A stretch of 64,000 bases of DNA from Nymphaea colorata (GCF_008831285.2 NC_045149.1:60001-124000); one strand, 5' to 3'; shown: positions 1 through 12,248, numbered from the stretch's first letter. Notes: generated by a model from the sequence alone, not told the origin. Translations and numbers: made by a program.

Positions 1-604
1 ATATGAGTTCGTATATCATGATCAGGGTATTGCTATACCTCAAATATCTTTTGAAATTTAGATTGTAAAATCAAACCGAACCTAAACAAACTACCACCTG
101 ACAGTGCAAGAGGAAGCCCTTTAAATCCATAGAACTACCAAAGAAATTAAGGGTGTGAAGTTCTTAGCTAGAATGTTTCTTCGTCTTCTTTTAGCAATGC
201 CTGATTAATTAAATTTCTATTTTTGATCGCTTGGCTAAGTTGGTACTTGCATTAGAACGTGCTAATACATTGCTTTTCTTCCGGGCATGTCACCCATGCC
301 ACTCGAACCAGCAACCAACCATTGGCCCATTTCCTCTGGCACACTTGAAGCAGCAACCAGCCATTAGCCCAAAAAGAGTGTGAAACCCGATTAACCAAAT
401 CTGAATCTCATTGCCAATCCGCAATCATCTGGCAGCTGTAGAAAATTAAAGCAAGAAGACTAGTTGCTGATACATTGCTTTTCTTCAACAATTTATGATT
501 TATGGTGAACCTCTTAGTAGCATTTCAAACCAGATGAAGTTCCAATGTACCTTTTAGATGAAATCCTGGGAACAAAATTTCTCAAAAGTGGTTAATAAGA
601 ATGT
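1..604. other. Intergenic, nothing recognised
   Basis: No open frame of note, no RNA gene and no repeat that I recognise on either strand. AT-rich plant intergenic sequence. Confidence 0.5.
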
Positions 605-980
605 ACAAAAAGCAAGCCGAGCTTGAGCTGGGCCCGCTCGAACTCGACTCAACTCATATATAGTTTGACTTCAGCTCGACTCACTTAACTGAGTCCAAGC
701 TCGAGCTTCGCATGTTTAAGCTCATGTTTCGTAATATATATTTTGTGCTTAAACTTTCTATATTTTTATTTAAGCCATTTTTGTTTTTGAAATTATAAAA
801 ACAAGTATTAGTGTTGAATGATTTTAACTGAGTTGGGTTCTTCCAACTCGAACTCGACTCATTGACAAATTTGAGTTATCATTTAGGCTCCAACTCGACT
901 CGTTTAACTTACAAGCCGAGTTCAAGTCAAGCTTAACTGGGCAACTTCGAGTCGTGCCCGAGTTGGCTCGACTGGAGGAA
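605..980. repeat. Dispersed AGCTCGA-rich repeat, copy 1
   Basis: Dense in AGCTCGA, CTCGACTC and GAGTCGAG words. Related stretches occur in this window at about 1820-1975, 15215-15480, 20420-20780 and 38430-38610. The type is common in plant intergenic DNA; I do not assign it to a transposon superfamily. It is non-coding. Confidence 0.6.
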
Positions 981-1320
981 CATTCCTAGCCGTGAATTCA
1001 CATTAATTGAGGATATATTGACATATTTACTTACCAGGAGGATCTATATAGATATATACAGTAGTCTGATTATTGGCCTGTTTGTGTTAAAAAAAGAAAA
1101 AAAAAAGGAAATGAGAAAAAGTGAAATTATTGTCATGATATTTTGGAAAGATCAATATCATTCAATTTTTTCCTTTTTTTGCAATACTTTATAAAAAATA
1201 TAATCATATTTTAGTTTTTCTTGGTTTATTTTATCTGTTTAATAACTTTTTTGAATTTTTATTAATGTCGGTAAGACATTAAAAAGTGAAAAATGAAAAC
1301 GAATTCACATAGTTTACCTA

Positions 1321-1980
1321 ATACCCTTAATTATATCCATTTTTTTGGATATTCACATATTCATATTCAAATTCAAATTTGAATATGAATAAAGAAAAAA
1401 CAGATCTGAATTTCAATTCAAAATCTGATTTCACATTCCCAATCTGATTCTTATATTGAGATCCAAATCTGAATTTTGAACGGAATTTTTCCAATTTTCA
1501 AAATGTAAAAGAATTAGATATAGGAAATTTGTATAAAAAAAATCTGACCCGAATCCAATCAGGTATTTATGCATATCCGAATCTGAATCTGGTTGGATGT
1601 CATTTTTTAAATATGATTTGATTTCTTAATCAGATATTAAAATTTTTTTCACATCCAATTTTTTGGATCGGTTTGATTAGATATTCAATTCAAATCTAGT
1701 ATATTGACATCGCTAAGTTCAAGTAAGTTCATTTGTTCAAGTAATTTGTTTGATATAGGTTATCATTTTATTTTTGTATTTTTTTAAATTAAAACGCAAA
1801 AAAGTGGTAAAGTCAAATGGGCAATTGGTAAAGGAACTAAAACGAGTCTAGCTCAAATTGGGACTCAGTCTACTCGGGTTGATCTCAAGCTAACCTGGTA
1901 CAGCTCAACTTGAGCATGGACTGAATAAGATATGAGTGGAGTTGAGTGACCTCAACTCGGCTCGTGTACATCCCTACTAG
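1321..1980. repeat. AATCTGAAT-rich repeat followed by an AGCTCGA-rich stretch
   Basis: The first part (about 1321-1720) is built of AATCTGAAT/CCAAATCTG words and contains a note of 'ATATTGACATC'. The second part (about 1820-1975) is AGCTCGA-rich. The same order of the two modules recurs at 14690-15480 and 19740-20790, so the two parts probably belong to one composite dispersed element. Confidence 0.5.
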
Positions 1981-2240
1981 TGAAAGGGTACGAGGTAAAT
2001 ACTATCTCTGCTCTTTCCTTATTCCAAATCACTTTCTTCAGCCAACAGTTGACGAATTAAAAGACTCACGAAAGACCCTAGCTGGGGCCCTCGCAGTTTT
2101 GTTTTCTCTCTCCCTCAACGCATTAAGGTTTCTCATCATAACTACCATAGAATCCAAACCTCCCATTATGTCCTGCAGCTCCAACCTGCAACCCATCCCT
2201 TCCTCTACATGGGCAACTAATTCTGGCCGCTCCCTTTGAG
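1960..2240 (-). mobile_element. Possible Ty3/gypsy gag N-terminal remnant
   Basis: On the minus strand a frame runs from about 2237 down to about 2025 with charged, coiled-coil-like sequence (RPELVAHVEEG, LELQDIMGGLDSM, RNLNALRERE), the style of a gypsy gag N-terminus. It lies next to LTR-like repeats at 2284-2790. No conserved gag domain is present, so the call rests on style and context only. Confidence 0.25.
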
Positions 2241-2283
2241 TAGTCAGAGCTTATAGCCCAATTGCTTCTACCACACCTTCGTG

Positions 2284-2790
2284 CACTCAGACTTAGGATC
2301 CCACATGCGTGGATGCATGTGGTTTAAGAAGGGTGGATTGTAACAATTCAAAAGTTTAGTCTCATATGGAAGATTGTGAGAAACCTTAAAATGCTCCTAA
2401 AGGGAGTTGTTAAATGATTTGTTGTCCTGGTTCGTAGCTTTTTTCAAGCTGAAATCGAAATTGCTAGGAGGTGGGTTGTGATCTACATGACTATAAACCC
2501 AAGCATAGGAGTGGGTTGGGTCGTTATGGTGGTATCAAACACGGTTCAACATTCAGACTTAGGGTTCCACATAGACAGATGCATGTGCCTTAAGGGGGTG
2601 TATTATAGTAAAGTTTAGTCTCGATTGTGAGATAATTTCAAGGGCTTATAAAGGGAGATGTTAAACGGTTGGTTGTCTTAGTTTCTAACTTTTTTCAGCC
2701 TGAAACCAAAATTGTTAAGGAGTAGGTTTGCATTCGCTGGACTAGGAGTCCGAGCCCGATAGTGGGTCGAGTCCTTACAATGACAAAAAT
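2284..2790. mobile_element. Two tandem degenerate LTR-like copies
   Basis: Two diverged direct copies about 260 bp apart share in order CAGACTTAG, a CCACAT...GATGCATGTG block, AAGTTTAGTCTC, AAAGGGAG.TGTTAAA and a CTGAAA.C block. Between them is TGGTATCAAACACGGTT, which resembles a tRNA-iMet primer-binding site (TGGTATCAGAGC). I read this as LTR-PBS-LTR debris of a retrotransposon. Flanking duplications were not found. Confidence 0.45.
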
Positions 2791-3966
2791 GTGAAAGTAC
2801 CATGCAGTGGTACATTTTTTAGAAAGCCTTTTGCTGAGTGAGAGGAATATGTCAGTGGCCTAGCGAGAGCTGAATCTACCAACAAGATCGAAGTTGGTGT
2901 CAAGCGTAGTTGGCAACCCGTGCGTTCGGATGCCAACTGGGTTACCGAATTGCCTCAGTGACTTGTCCAAGTCGGGTCTCAAAAGCTAAAGTTATAATAA
3001 AATGCTTTTACTGTTGTTTTTGTGGTGTTCAAAGATTGAAATTTGAAAAATTATGTTCTTTTGGTGGTCGCTAAAATGAAACAAATAAAAAACGAAAAAA
3101 ATGTTTCTAAAAACTAGTAATACGAAAAACATCATTGGAACCATTATTATGGATTCTATTTTCATTGGAGGATATAGAGTTTCTCATGCATCTCTCATCC
3201 TTCTCACCCTCTTTTTTCCTCTTATTCGGGTTTGGTCTCATTTTCGTTTTTAGTTACTGTCCTTCTCACCATCCTCTCTCCCTCTCTCTCTCTCTCTTTC
3301 TCTCTCTCTGCTTGATGGCTTCTCGAGAGGCCAGGATGCTGGATGATTTCTGTCGGATGACTATTAATGCTTCCCATTGGATCACTATAAGTGTTGTTAT
3401 CTGATCACAAGAGAAAAAAGATGAATGAACAGCCAAACGAAACCCTTGCCTATGAGCTTCCTTTCGAGTTCTGACTAACAACAGAGCTTGAATCATTGCA
3501 AATGAGTGTTGTAAAAAAATGGGTATGAGTGACAGATTCGCTTTTTTTTTTGTATCCAACCAAACTCGGGTGATTCAGAGCCGACTCAGCTATTCCAAGC
3601 AACCCGGGTGATTCAGACATGATTCTTTTGAAAATCAGATGTGTACCGATCAAACCTGGAACCATGACTCATTTCCTAGCGATTCAAGATGACTCAAGCG
3701 ATTTCTGAGTTGGATCACCGAGTTTGCCAACCATCGTGTCAGGGAGTGCGGACAATATACCTTCAACTTCATTCCACATCTCATCTCCTTGACTCAGGAC
3801 ATGACTCAGAATTAAATCCAACTAACCATCAAACTTGCCAGTACTTTCATTGGCAGTTATGTTATGCCCATTGGATTTAATACCTTCAACTTAGTACAGC
3901 TCCTACCTCATTAACCCAAAAAGATAACACCCATAGGAATCAAACTAATGAGCACGTTCTCATCGA
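2791..3966. other. Intergenic with a CT microsatellite
   Basis: No gene recognised. A CT/TC run lies at about 3274-3309. The short open frames here have no recognisable domain and overlap simple sequence. Confidence 0.5.
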
Positions 3967-4113
3967 CAGGGAGTGGAAACACAAATTTTCATGAGAAAGG
4001 CCAAATTATAGTTTCAAAATTTTAACACTGCCGAAATATGATTTTTCACAAATTTGTATAGGATAAATGATTAAAAAAAAAATTACACTTGAGTTGTTAT
4101 AGCTCCACCCCTG
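3967..4113. mobile_element. hAT-type MITE (147 bp) with 8-bp target duplication
   Basis: Starts CAGGGAGTGG and ends CTCCACCCCTG, imperfect terminal inverted repeats of the CAGGGGTGGAG kind typical of plant hAT elements. It is bordered by CTCATCGA (3959-3966) and CTCATCGG (4114-4121), an 8-bp target-site duplication with one mismatch. The body is AT-rich and non-coding, as expected for a non-autonomous element. Confidence 0.75.
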
Positions 4114-4121
4114 CTCATCGG

Positions 4122-4899
4122 CTTGCGAGCCTAACCGGAAATGCTATGTCCCTCGGGACTATATTGCCCCTGGATCACATGCCATGGTGGGGACTCCTGA
4201 GATCAAACACAATCGGATAGGACCCACTTCAGACAATGACCAGGGACCTCATTCAAGCCATGTGCCCACGCTTTCGCAGTTGCCGGCCGCAGTCTCTGAT
4301 CATATCCTTGAGATTTATGGTTGCAAACAGAGACAAGTCGCGAACAGCTAAATACATTAGAAGATGACAAAAGCCTTGAACAAGATCAGACCTATTCACG
4401 CTGCCTGCTTGAATTCCCACCGCAGAAACAAATTTGCAAATTAGCCGCTAATTCATCTACAGAATGAAAAAACTCATCATTCTCTTCTTCAAAAGGATGA
4501 TATGATATTTCCATGGTATAAATTTCTTTTCTTCAAAAATTGTGAAGCCACTAATGGAGGGGGTGTTCAATGAAGGATGAATTGTGGAATTCTAACATTA
4601 AGATTCTCTAACAAAGAATTTTGATTCTTTTTTTGCAAGCTCATTCTTGAATAAAAAATTCTAGAATCGTGAATATTATCTGAGGTGTAGAATTATGATT
4701 TTAGAATTTCTTTCATCTCCCTTTACAACACATCATGATGGTTTTAGTTCATGTTTTATCAAATGCATCATTTTCAATTATGAAATCAAAATTTCAGGCT
4801 AGCACAAAGGAAAGCTAGAACAGGAATTTTCGTTGTAATTCTATTTTTGAGGTGAAATTTTGTTTATAAAATCAAAATTCAAGGCTTTCAAACACTTTT
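4122..4899. other. Intergenic, nothing recognised
   Basis: A moderately GC-rich start (4122-4310) has no long open frame. The rest is AT-rich. No feature that I can support. Confidence 0.4.
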
Positions 4900-5255
4900 G
4901 AGAGACATCCTCGTCAATCGACAATGTATGCATCACTGAACCAAAGGTCTGCCAAAGAAGCAAATTTGAAAATGCTTAAAATAAAATGCCATTTATTAGG
5001 CAGAGTTCTTTCACAATTATGCTAGTTTTAGGCTCTTCAAATTCCCTAAACCAACAAGAATGGGCAAGAAGAGTTCTGAGAGACATCCTCGTCAATCGAC
5101 ATTGTATGCATCACTGAACCAAAGGTCTGCCAAAGAAGCAAATTTGAAAATGCTTAAAATAAAATGCCATTTATTAGGCAGAGTTCTTTCACAATTATGC
5201 TAGTTTTAGGCTCTTCAAATTCCCTAAACCAACAAGAATGGGCAAGAAGAGTTCT
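4900..5255. repeat. Tandem duplication, 2 x 178 bp
   Basis: 4900-5077 and 5078-5255 are adjacent direct copies, nearly identical (I see one clear difference, GACAATGT versus GACATTGT). There is no coding frame. The near identity among otherwise decayed repeats points to a recent slippage or unequal crossing-over event. Confidence 0.95.
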
Positions 5256-7018
5256 GAAGCCAACAGTTATGTGATTCTTGCCATCTATTCAGAACTCAAG
5301 AGTACGCTTATCAGGTGAGAATGCTTCAAAGATTTTACCCATTGAAGACAGTGATGCGGAGTCCAATGAAAGGGTTTCTTTTCTCATTAGCTAAAAAGAA
5401 TTAATCTAAGGATTGGATAGAAGATAAATGTTAGACTTTAATCATTTTCAAACTAATAGTTGTTTTGGAGTTGAATCTGCCGTCTCTCAGTTATAGAACT
5501 ATGAGTATTTCTTATTGCTATGTGGTGAAATGACTCCTCGAGATTGAAGCGTAGAAGCCAAAAGTGGTAGGTAGGCCTCGGCGATAACATTCAGAGACAC
5601 CTGATGGGTCTTAGATGAGCACCTAAGCAGGGCCTAGACAAGGAAGAAACAGTAAATGAAAGAAAGAAAGACAAGAGGAAAGAAGAACAAGAAGGAAAGA
5701 GGGAAACAACAAAAGAAAAAGAAAGAAGAATGGTAAAAGTAGAGGGGAAAAGGATTTAAAATAATTCTTTTCTTGACTATTAAGGGTTGAAGAAACATGC
5801 AACGCGGTTTGTTTTTCCCCTTCCAGCAAGTTGAAGGAAAACCAGACCTGAACCCTCTTGCGAGGATAGATTCTTTGGATGGCTTACAGACCTCTGGCTT
5901 TTAAGTTTACAGGTTCAGATTAGGCAGAAAAAAGCAGCACATGTAAACAGAATTATGACAGTCACACAAATCCCACTATGCCAACACATTTGGTTCTAAA
6001 GATCAAGAGTCTCCCAGCTTATTACCCGGTCATTTTAAGTCCCAATAAATTAAATATAAATATGACATAAAGCATCACTCGGAGGTTGATATACACAAAG
6101 AAAGTCATATATGGTTGAAATGTAAACAGATAGGAGTTTTATATACAATTATAATATTTTATTATGATTAATTATATTTTATATATTATTATATATTAAA
6201 ACATATATTATTTTTTAATTTAATCGGGCATGGATCAGGCTTGGATTTTAGTGTTGGACCGGCCGGAGTCCGACTCCTTATCGAGCCAGGCTGGGTCGAT
6301 GCCCAGGCTTAGACATAGAACCTGCGTAGCCTTGCATGAATGTGCCGGCTTGGGCTTGGAGCACGTGGCTCTGTTGAGGGCAGTCAACCACAGAGGGGTA
6401 CCTTGAAGAGTGGGTAGCAAGGCAGCCAAGGCGAAGATAGGTTTTGTAGTCGATGTCCAATGGTCCAGGGCTAGTCGTGAACAAGAGAGTAGCTTTCTCG
6501 ACCAGGCTGAGGCTGACGCTGCTAGATGGTGAGAAGGCCGAAGCAGCGGCAATGAAACAGGCCTGGCCTGCCTCAGTGTAATAAAATATTAATTACTAAT
6601 TTTTAAAATAAGTTTTGCTTTTATATATGTAATATAGATATTTTAACTTTTGTTCACTAAAATTGAACTGTGCAGGGCTTAGGCTTAAGCCCAGGCATTG
6701 ATCAAATGCCAACCAGAGCCTGGCCGTGGATGGCTGGATGTCAGAGGCTTCGACAAGACAGCCTCTTGGCTGAGGCCTGAGCCTACCAGCAAGGGACGGG
6801 TGGTAGTGTGGCAAGTTGCTGGCTGCAGGTGGCTGCGAGTAGATGTCCTTAGCCATGACTGATGGTTGTTAGGCCTGGTGGCAGCTAAAGCAGGTCCTAA
6901 AGGGAGGGTCTAGGGAGAGAGAGAGAGAGAGAGGGAGGAGGGGGGAGAAGTAGTGGCTGGTAAGCATAGGGCCAATGTTGGTGTTGTGTCAGACTACCAA
7001 GTTGTCATGATATGGGTT
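5256..7018. other. Intergenic, mixed AT-rich and GC-rich non-coding
   Basis: 5630-5740 is purine-rich; 6120-6215 is TA-rich; 6235-6900 is GC-richer with short frames on the minus strand that have no recognisable domain. A GA microsatellite lies at about 6917-6935. Confidence 0.4.
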
Positions 7019-7099
7019 CTAGCAGAAGGTCTTCCTCTGAAGGTCTTCCTTTGAAGACCAGGCTACTGGTACTGGCTTTGTGCGCTGGTGAGCAAGCAT

Positions 7100-7468
7100 G
7101 GCTTGGGTGCGAACCGATGTACACTGTGGAGCAGCTTGCAATGGTCGGCCTTGAGGAAATAGACAAACTTTGACTGGCAGTTTACAGAGAATGGTGGTAG
7201 AGTCCAACTTTGGTTCTGAAATATATGGTAGATCTTGGTGAAAGGATTCTGGGATAGAGAGAGAGAGAGATTGGCCAATGGACAGCGGTAAAGGCAGAAC
7301 TTCCAAAGGATGTTTGTAGAGCCAATGTTGGCTTATTCTTTCTTTTTTTTTTGTTTTAATTTTTCTTTTTTATGCCAAGTGGTTAGCTAAGGGATTCTTT
7401 TACAATTTTGTAAAAGTTGTTACTGAGGGTAGTTTGGTCATTTTTATGTACACAATCTATAAAATTAA
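7100..7468. repeat. 369-bp dispersed repeat, copy 1
   Basis: Direct repeat of 10529-10894, starting ATGGCTTGGGTGCG and ending CAATCTATAAAATT in both. Differences are a few substitutions and short indels in the homopolymer and GA tracts. No TG...CA ends, TIR or flanking duplication is clear. Frames inside it are short and closed and are shared only because the DNA is shared. Confidence 0.9.
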
Positions 7469-7499
7469 TGTAGCGGATCATAAAGTTGATGTATTTGGA

Positions 7500-8470
7500 A
7501 GGAGGAAAGGCTGGGGGTAAGCCTCGGGCTGGGCTGCCGCCTGGTACCCGGTACCCGGCCCGACTCGGGTCCGGGCCCTGAAGATTTGAGTTTCGGGCTT
7601 TTTTTTTTTGGGCTCAGCCCGGCCCGGTAATTAACTGGTCAGGGGCCCGAAAAACCCGACAATAAATTTATTTATTTTTTTTCAAAAATAAACAGGCTTG
7701 GGGAGTTTTCTTCTCTTCTTTTGCTGTTTTGCCGAGGACCGAAGTGAGTCTTCGAGGTTGCCAACTTGCAGGAAGGGCGGGCGGAGAGCGGCCGCACCGG
7801 TGAGGAAGAGGCTCGCAGACTCGCAGTCCTGGAGGAGGAGGCTTTGGGCAAAGGCGGCAGAGGTTGGTAGCGGGAAGTGGATGGCGGCGGCTGGCTTCCA
7901 TTGCCCAGTTCCATATCTGACTTTCTTCTGATCGGATTGGGGTTAGGGTTGGGAAGGGTTAGGGTTAGGGTTTTCAAAACTTGCGGTTTAGTGGATTAAA
8001 CCACAATCCCTCCTACTGTTTCCTCTGGTGGTGCGGTGGGTCCTTCGATGATGAAGAGTGCTCACTGCTTCTTCATCTGACTTTCTCCTCCTTTTATTTC
8101 TCATAATTCTAGCAACCAAGAAAAGGGAGAAAGAACAAAGAAAAGGAAAGCAACACAGAGGGGAAGGGAGAGACCCTTCACGGCAGCAGCAAAATGGGGC
8201 TTAGCGACCCTTTACTGAAGCAGGGAAAAGCTTGAAAGTCAGAGGGGGAGAGACAGACCTTCAAGGCAGCAGTAAAAGGGGGCTGGGACTCAGCGAGACC
8301 CTTCACGGCAGCAGAAATCGAGCCACGCTGTGCCTTGGGCATAATCTCAAGCCCAAAGCCCGATACTTTATCGGCCCGGGTTTCGAGCTGGCCCGATAGC
8401 CTTAACGGGCTTAGCTTTTGCATTTTTTTCTGGCCGGGCTGGGCCGACCCAGGTCGGAAGATTTTGTGTT
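7500..8470. repeat. GCCCG-rich repeat blocks flanking a GC-rich core
   Basis: 7540-7665 and 8330-8460 are rich in GGCCCG/GCCCGG/CGGGCC words, a type common at the ends of degenerate plant dispersed repeats. The core has three loose copies of a GAGAC..TTCA.GGCAGCAG motif at about 8170-8320. It may be one non-autonomous element about 950 bp long. No coding frame is recognised. Confidence 0.4.
7938..7974 (+). repeat. Short interstitial telomere-like GGGTTA motif run
   Basis: Several GGTTAGGG/AGGGTTAGGG units in 37 bp. They resemble a short telomere-type run or the telo-box found upstream of some plant genes. No convincing gene follows on either strand. Confidence 0.5.
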
Positions 8471-8782
8471 TCACCGATAGTGCATGAGTTGTGTTTTCCC
8501 CATTGTTGCACACGATAAACTTGCAGATGGTCACCTAATTTGGAGTTCTCATTAATGGCACTGCTAGGATGCCTGTATACATTTTTAAAATTCACATTAC
8601 ATGGTTTTTATTTTACTCTATGGTGAATGAAAGAAGATTTTATATGGTTGTTCTGGGCATGTGTTTCAGGTGAGCATCAAGACTAATCTTGAAGAATTAG
8701 CAGGCTGTAAGAGTGGTGATCTTTGGTGTTTGCCATTTTGTTTTTTGAAGGGCTAAACAAATGATCATTCATCTTCTATTAA

Positions 8783-8965
8783 GTGCATTGTACATGTATT
8801 ACATATGTATGCCTGCTTTCAGAATCCAGGTTCCTGGATTGCACTTTGCACCCTGCTTGGCTTCTCAAGCAACTCTTTCTCGTGAATGATCATTGTAGCA
8901 CGAAGGGACTCTTGTCACTTGTTCTCTTTCTCTCTCTCTCTCTCTCTTTCTCTCAACATATATTT

Positions 8966-9015
<50 letters not shown>

Positions 9016-9052
9016 TATTATTTTTTCCCAGTGATTAATTCCATATATATAT

Positions 9053-9137
<85 letters not shown>

Positions 9138-9182
9138 TGTAATATAATATATTATTTTTTCCCAGTGATCAGGAATTAATGC

Positions 9183-9221
<39 letters not shown>

Positions 9222-9225
9222 TGTT
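8783..9225. repeat. Compound CT / TA / GT microsatellite with internal duplication
   Basis: A CT run (about 8930-8952) leads to (TA)n-(TG)n blocks. The sequence (TG)n-TAATATAATATATTATTTTTTCCCAGTGAT occurs twice (about 8983-9035 and 9105-9172), so the block has been tandemly duplicated. Open frames here are TA/TG translations and not genes. Confidence 0.9.
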
Positions 9226-10528
9226 CTTATTATCAAACAATAGACAAAACAAACAAACATTACAAAAGGACCAGAATGTACAAGATGCAACTATTGGACA
9301 AAACATACAAAATAGATAGAACATAAATGAAATGTCCGGCAAAACAAATAGGACAAACAGAACAAACAACAGAAAAAAAAACAGTGAACAAAAGGAACTC
9401 TAAGTTTTGTTCCTAAAACCTTCAAATAGTGGGCAGATAACACCAATAACATGACAGAGGTGTGGTACGAAGGACATCCAGTCCATTTGGTCCAATGAAA
9501 CAGTGGTCAAAACGATCTATTAGAATGCACACTTAGGCGCATTTACTAGCTAAGTGTGCATGAAAGAAGCCAATTTGTAGCTATTGGCCCTGCTTACACA
9601 GGGAATTGAATCCCCACCTCCCCCATTTAGTTGAAGCATCTTCAATATATGATGCCATGAAAACATATTGGAAAGCCTTAGAGACCAACCATAAAAGAAT
9701 GTTGATTCTGCATGAATCAGCTGATTTATGACTGATTCAACGGATTTGATAAAAAAATTGTTGCATTTTGGAGGCTCTTGAATCAGCTATTGCATTTTAT
9801 TCAAATCAGCTGATTCAGGCCTATTTAAATCGACAGTACCAATGAACTTATATAAATCATGATGGAAAATGACAATGGATGATGTGATGGTTAAAGGTCT
9901 GAAACTAGTTATGTGCATACCCCTGTTGGCAAAAAATTGTGCAGAGGGGTGTACAATGACCAAAATACTTTTGATTAAGTGAAAAGGAGCAAAACTAGTT
10001 TTATGCACACTTTTATGTATGCAAGCATGGGAGTGTGTAATGACCAAATTGCTGCCAATAAAGTGAAAAAATGAAGATTTTAAAAGGATAAAAAGGAGAT
10101 TGTAAAAAAGTAAAAAGGACTAAAAAGTAATTTCATTATCTAAAATTTCTAAAACTCCCCCATCCTCTCTATTTTTTAGGGATTGCATACTTGTTGCATG
10201 CACAAAGTAGTGAGAAAAAAAGTTAGAAATTTTTTATACTGAAATGTACTTTTTAGTATTTTACAACAATAAAAAATATGAAAAGTTTAAAAGTGTAAAA
10301 AGTAGATTTCTTTATTAACAACATTCCTAAAATACCTCAACCCTACATTTTCTTGGTGAGGCGGGATGGAAGGGAGAGGGCAGGGATGCACTACGATGTT
10401 GGTTGGTGAATTTGAGGCAGCATTTACTCATTTTTATACATTCTGTCAACTTTGGGAGCCGGAAAACATGACATGAAAGATTTACAACACCAAATCAAAT
10501 GAGAGAGAGAAGTCGATGAACGCAACAA
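9226..10528. other. Intergenic, nothing recognised
   Basis: No coding frame or known element. About 9900-10060 holds two loose copies of an AAACTAGTT.TATGCA...TGACCAAA motif, probably an old duplicated repeat. Confidence 0.4.
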
Positions 10529-10894
10529 TGGCTTGGGTGCGAACCGATGTACACTGTGGAGCAGCTTGCAATGGTCGGCCTTGAGGAAATAGACAAACTT
10601 TGACTGGCAGTTTACAGAGAATGGTGGTAGAGTCCAACTTTGGTTCTGAAATATATGGTAGATCTTGGTGAAAGGATTCTGGATAGAGAGAGAGAGAGAT
10701 TGGCCAATGGACAGCGGTAAAGGCAGAACTTCCAAAGGATGTTTGTAGAGCCAATGTTGGCTTATTCTTTCTTCTTTTTTTTCTTTTAATTTTTCTTTTT
10801 ATGCCAAGTGGTTTGCTAAGGGATTCTTTTACAATTTTGTAAAAGTTGTTACTGAGGGTAGTTTGGTCATTTTTATGTACACAATCTATAAAAT
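10529..10894. repeat. Dispersed repeat, copy 2
   Basis: Direct copy of 7100-7468, about 3.4 kb away. Retrotransposon coding remains begin immediately after its right end, but no primer-binding site lies at the junction, so I do not call it an LTR. Confidence 0.9.
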
Positions 10895-10896
10895 TC

Positions 10897-12245
10897 TACA
10901 TGTTTGCTGCCCCTCGTCATGACACTAAGGATTGTTTTGTCCTCAATAATATCATCCAAGATTTCATCAACAAAGATCTCAAAGTTGATGATGGTAGCAT
11001 TTCTGAGATATTGAGGAATCCATTCCTTGATTATGAAAAGGCAGCATTCGCCACAATTGCAGTGGCCAATTTGCTCCCATATCAGCAGGAGTACATCCGA
11101 CCTTGTGACGGAAACAAGTCACACCAAGTTATGGTGACTAATTGGGGTAAGCAACCTTTAGACTTCATTAGTATGATGAACAACAAGATAGAATGTTCAT
11201 CCAAAAACTTTACCGTAATTTCAAAAACTTTTTTCTTATGAGTTGGTGATAATGAGTTGTTAGATGACTCCCCAAACAAGGATCTATGTTATTCCGATGA
11301 TGTCATCATTTTGGAAGAAAGTCTTATTGAGGGAGACTGGATTCAAGCCTCCAAAAACCAGTCAATCATTTATACAGAAAAAGATCTTTTAAAATGAGGA
11401 TAATACTATAAAGAGGCTCTCTATATTGCCATCCAAGTTAATGATATGACTGTGCCACATGGATTGATCATTGGAGGAAGTGACTTAAATATTTATCTTG
11501 TTTTCACAGCCAAGGCTTTCGGCTTCCGTGAAGACAAATATCACCCTGATCAAACCAAAATATATGGATATGATGGTTGAAGAATGAATAGCAAAGGAAC
11601 CCTCATGATGGACGTGATCATCGAATGCACCAGTCACTCTATTTTTTCATGTGGTGAATGTACCCCATCATACAAGTTGCTCCTGGGCGGTGTTGTATCC
11701 ATGAAGTATCAGATATCTGATACACTCTTCACCAATGACTTAAATAGAATTTTAGCCCATCTGTCATCACCGTATGTGTAAGAGGACCTGATTGAGAAGT
11801 TGATACAGCCAATACTCCCTAGACCAATTAACTCAATGGACATACTCAACATAAGGACAACGAAAGAAGCACCTTAAAAAAAGGATGCGAAGCATGGAGG
11901 TAGGTAAATCATCCAGAAGTAACTATATTGTCTCAAACAGTCATCTAAACTATCAGAACATCCCTTATATGCTCATTTTGAGAAGAACCCAAAGGAATCC
12001 AGTTGCTTTGAAAGGTGGCTATCGTCCCATTCACTGGCCTTTAGAAGATGACTTTGAGGGTCTTCTGGAAGAATCTCAGCTTCTCCTGGAGCACCTCGAG
12101 ATCATCTTTGGCATTCAAGATGAGGTCCACCTTTTCTTTCACAAGCTTGTTAAAGAAATAGGTGTTTGCACAAGGGTGTCAATTACTGTTGTCATCTCTA
12201 TTTTTTCTTGGTAAAAGAAAGATCTAGCAGAGGAAGAGAACTAGA
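10897..12245 (+). mobile_element. Dead Ty3/gypsy gag-protease remnant
   Basis: Translated pieces in order: the tail of a gag with HDTKDCFVLNNIIQDFI (10915-10970), the signature after the gag zinc-knuckle region of plant gypsy elements; an acidic linker; and a retroviral-type aspartic protease region around 11450-11720 (IIGGSDLNIYLVFTAKAFG, KIYGYDG, SYKLLLG). In this family the active site is an Asp just before the Gly-Ser; here the position reads Gly, so the enzyme would be inactive. In-frame stops occur at about 11238, 11395 and 11578. A weaker tail (11885-12210) has no named domain. It ends close to the assembly gap, so the rest of pol cannot be seen. Confidence 0.7.
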
Positions 12246-12248
12246 AAT

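Noticed and set aside
7672-7977. Minus-strand Pro/Ser-rich open frame (about 80 codons from the first ATG at 7914) preceded by telo-box-like CCCTAA words
   Set aside because: The frame is GC-composition driven, overlaps other open frames on both strands, has no recognisable domain and no splice-linked exon. A gene is possible but not supported.
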